The notes below the pieces were generated by a model. It was not told the DNA's origin and made no database searches. It worked only from the letters and a program-made list of their open reading frames with translations. The position numbers and the translations under genes were made by a program. A stretch of DNA of 64,000 nt from Apis mellifera (Eukaryota > Arthropoda > Insecta > Hymenoptera > Apidae): contig NC_037650.1 in assembly GCF_003254395.2 (NCBI RefSeq), positions 5,456,071-5,520,070 on the forward strand, in the 5' to 3' direction. Shown here in pieces: positions 61,202 through 64,000 of the stretch (positions within the stretch are counted from its first letter, which is position 1; every line of letters starts with the position of its first letter).

Positions 61202-62646
61202 CGATTCCACGTGGAACGATTGTACGCGAAAGAGAATGTGAAAATTTCAAGCAGGCTTGCACACTTGTACACACCATCCGCGATACTCGATGTTTGCCCA
61301 AGTTCAACCAAAACGGCCTACGCTCTGTCAACCCTGAATCCGATTAAACATTGTCCTCCTCCCTCTCCCTCCTCCCCCCTCCGTCTATTCAAGAAATTTT
61401 CAATCTTTCTTCGCGATTTATCATTACACACCGATATCGACCCGCGTATCCTGAACGAAACCGATTCTCGTAACCCGTTCACAACGCGTGTAATCGAACG
61501 AAGAAAGAGGGGAAAGGGGGAGGGGAGAAGGAAGGGAGAGAATATTATGGACGATTTTTTTTCTTCCACGCGATACACTACACCGTTTCATTTCGTCGAA
61601 ACGAGAAACGAGCGGGGAAACGGTGCAATTTGAATCCGATGTAGGATGTACAAGACTCCTACGGCTCGGCTAGTGATCTGTAAATACATCGGTTGGATTG
61701 GATTGTCCCTCCCCTCCCCTCTCCTGTCCCCTATCAACTCCTAAACTCCCTGTCTACGACCAACTTTCCTACTTTTCCGAACTCGCTCCCTTGGAGGGAG
61801 AGAAAAAAAAAGGAAAAAAGAGGTCTCCTCGCCGTATAATAGCCACTCCCCGCCCACGCACCAACTGCTCGCAAATTCCACGGAATTCCACGGTTTCGAT
61901 TTTTCGAAAAACCGGGTGAGAAAAATCCGGGAGGAGAGAAATATATTAATCGCGGCGAACGCCATCTCGAGGGGCGAATCATCTCGAGAGAGCTATTTAA
62001 TTTTTACGAACGCGATCGAAACGACGAGGAACTTTTAATAACCCGATCTCCCCTCCTCTACCCCTTCTCCCCTCCCTCCCTCCCTCCTCCCGAATCCGGC
62101 CACGTTTTCTTTCGTCCAAAGATTAACGACCTTGCCTGGGAGGAAGCGATCGCGGCACGGCGAGGTGAAAACGAGCGTATGCAGGCACGCGTATGAACAC
62201 TATCGATTCCTGAAATTATGGCAGTGGGTCAAAGAGGGGTGAAACAGTGCCGGGGGCGGAAAGAGGAGCAGCATCATCGAGCATACTCAGACGGGGGAGA
62301 ACAGAGAGTGGAGGGTGGACTTTTTGTTCTGGAAAGGATGAAATGATCCTCTTTAAGAATCGTCCGTACGCAAATAAAACGCTTTGACAAGCCGGTTACT
62401 CGGCTACGGTCTAATAATACCTTTCAAACGCACGAAAATATTCCGAGTTGCCTGGCAACGTTTGGGGAGGAGGAGAGAGAGAGGATGATAAAAAAAAAAA
62501 TGAAGAAAAATAGAGAAGAAAAAAAGATAGGGGAGGGGGGGAAAAAAAAAAAGAAACGCAACAGGAACGAGAACGGGGGAGGAAAAAAAAAAATGGCTCC
62601 CCTTTTATGCTTTCGATTTCCAAGCGGTATGGGAACACCCTCCAAT

Positions 62647-62683
62647 AGCAAGCAGGCAAGCAGGCAGGCAGGCAGGCAGGCAA
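62647..62683. repeat. (GGCA)n microsatellite
   Basis: Eight or nine GGCA units with AGCA variants. The same motif class occurs at 38711-38755. Confidence 0.95.
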
Positions 62684-63058
62684 AAGATATTAAAACAATC
62701 GGGCGTTGTAGGGACCTTCCCCCTTCCCCTTCGGTTCCCTTTAAAATTTGCAAATACACGAGTGAAGTGCGAATTTATTCGTCGCTCTCTAACCGCGCGC
62801 GGCTTCTCTTCACGCGGCTCGAACTCGATTCAACGGCGTGAGCCGTTTGCGGCATCCGCGAAATGGAAAAACGGGTTTTCCTTCTCCCTGGGAGAGGAGA
62901 GGAGACGACTGCGTGCCGCGAGAGGGATTAGCATAGCCCCCTCATTAAAATACAAACACAATTCCATCGGTCCGTACACCCGCCTCCACCCGCCAATCTC
63001 AAATACCAACCCGTTTCTACGCTACGGTTCAACGTCCCTTTCTCTTTCGCCATCTTCG

Positions 63059-63094
63059 CCCTCTCCCTCCCTCCCTCCCTCCCTCTCTCTTCTC
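63059..63094. repeat. (CCCT)n pyrimidine tract
   Basis: Thirty-six uninterrupted pyrimidines including about five CCCT units. Confidence 0.9.
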
Positions 63095-64000
63095 ACTCCT
63101 TCACTTTTTCACTTCCCTTCTCATCGTATCGCCTCGAAGAAATTTTAATCCACATTCGTTAAGCCTCTCCTCCGACCAACTTTTGACCGTTTATAAGCCG
63201 GTTTATTATTTTGTCGAAAGGATAAAAAAGACAATAGGGGACAAGGGAGGGGATGGTAAATCGAGATTTTTGTCGATTCCGAAAATTGAATTGGGGGAAA
63301 GCCGGGTGAATTAACGGGGAGGAGGGAGAGAGTGTACGTGAAAAGGGTTGGGCGGAAAAAAGAAGGGAGGGGAGGTGGAAAAAAAAGAAAAGGAAAAAGA
63401 AACAAACCGCCTAAGAGCAAAAGACGATGAAAACGACGTTTCTTCCGCATGGCCGACCGGCACATGCAAATGCTCTCTACCGTCGAGCTACCCTTAAACT
63501 TAAACTGCGATATTTCCCGTCCAATTCCCGTCCCATTGTTTTTACTTTCGCGGTGTTCCCACATCTGATTTTTACGAAGGGTGCATCGCACATGACGGCA
63601 GCTTCGCTAATAAAAGCTCTCTGAATGGTAAAACCGTAACATCGTCTCCCGAACGATGAAAAGCAACAAACACGAAAAGTTTTCGTGAGCAGGAAAAAAA
63701 AAGACGAAGCGAAAAAATCCGCACACTTGTAGAATAATCAAAAAATGTTTCACGGATGAAATTCACGAAAAATCTGTATCTGTATATTCGAAAAATGGGT
63801 TGGGCAAGGCAAGGAGGGAGGAAGAAATACGGTAAAAAATAGTGGTTGCAACGTCAGCAATTAGGAAAACTGGATGGACAGATCGACGGTCTCTAGGGGT
63901 GGTTAAACCTTATTGACCAGAAAAAGAAAAGTAGCCGTAAACAACCCTCCTAAATACCCCCGACCTCTTATTGGCCTCTATAGTCATCAGTTTAACCATT

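Larger units (their letters stand above)
59410..64000. other. Non-coding DNA, no gene recognised
   Basis: Contains purine/pyrimidine-rich tracts (61500-61540, 62040-62095, 62465-62595, 63059-63094) and GCC and GGCA repeats. All longer frames are low-complexity or paired on both strands. The window ends in unique sequence. Confidence 0.45.

Noticed and set aside
1..64000. CRISPR arrays, rRNA, insertion sequences, LTR or mariner-type elements
   Set aside because: No regularly spaced repeats, no transposase or reverse-transcriptase motifs, and no long terminal repeats were seen. Repeated 11- to 13-mers between distant sites are at the level expected by chance.

Overview
The window looks like non-coding DNA from an insect nuclear genome, most likely an aculeate hymenopteran (ant or bee). 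This is an inference from composition: CpG and TCGA are abundant rather than depleted, short microsatellites of every type are very dense (TA, CT/GA, CGT, CGAA, GGCA, AGT/GGT, GTT), homopurine/homopyrimidine tracts are long, and no transposon bodies are visible. There is no operon-like organisation, and I found no rRNA, no tRNA, no CRISPR array and no recognisable transposase, polymerase or homeodomain. Nearly all open reading frames are Arg/Ser/Leu/Phe-rich products of CpG-rich or pyrimidine-rich DNA. I see no complete protein-coding gene that I can name.

The best gene candidate lies at 38.6-40.5 kb on the + strand. A GA-rich putative 5'UTR exon ends at a strong donor (GTAAGT at 38829). A pyrimidine-rich intron follows, then a 49-codon exon (39387-39533) that begins with a signal-peptide-like N-terminus and ends at GTAAGT. 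After a second, microsatellite-bearing intron comes a possible terminal exon (40301-40489) entered in the same phase through a long pyrimidine tract. The predicted product would be a small secreted protein of about 111 residues with no family I recognise. All of this is inferred from splice signals and reading frame.

Region by region: 1-12.7 kb is CpG-rich intergenic or intronic DNA with many microsatellites and one protein-like disordered ORF (2585-2836). The stretch 12.7-15.0 kb is a GC-rich block with eight CACGTG E-boxes and a strong minus-strand splice donor, and could be a promoter or first exon of a minus-strand gene. From 15 to 36 kb the DNA is gene-free, with a second CpG-rich patch at 29.1-29.9 kb holding a perfect GTCACGTGAC palindrome. 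The stretch 36.1-38.5 kb has a TATA box and an 83-nt all-purine tract. The candidate gene occupies 38.6-40.5 kb. From 41 to 49 kb there are features suggestive of cis-regulatory DNA: repeated TTGCATAAT sites, a TATA-type promoter, paired inverted repeats near 46.25 kb and an E-box palindrome near 48.4 kb. From 49 to 64 kb the DNA is more AT-rich in parts (53.4-56 kb), with a few perfect hairpins and one possible 36-nt micro-exon (59374-59409).
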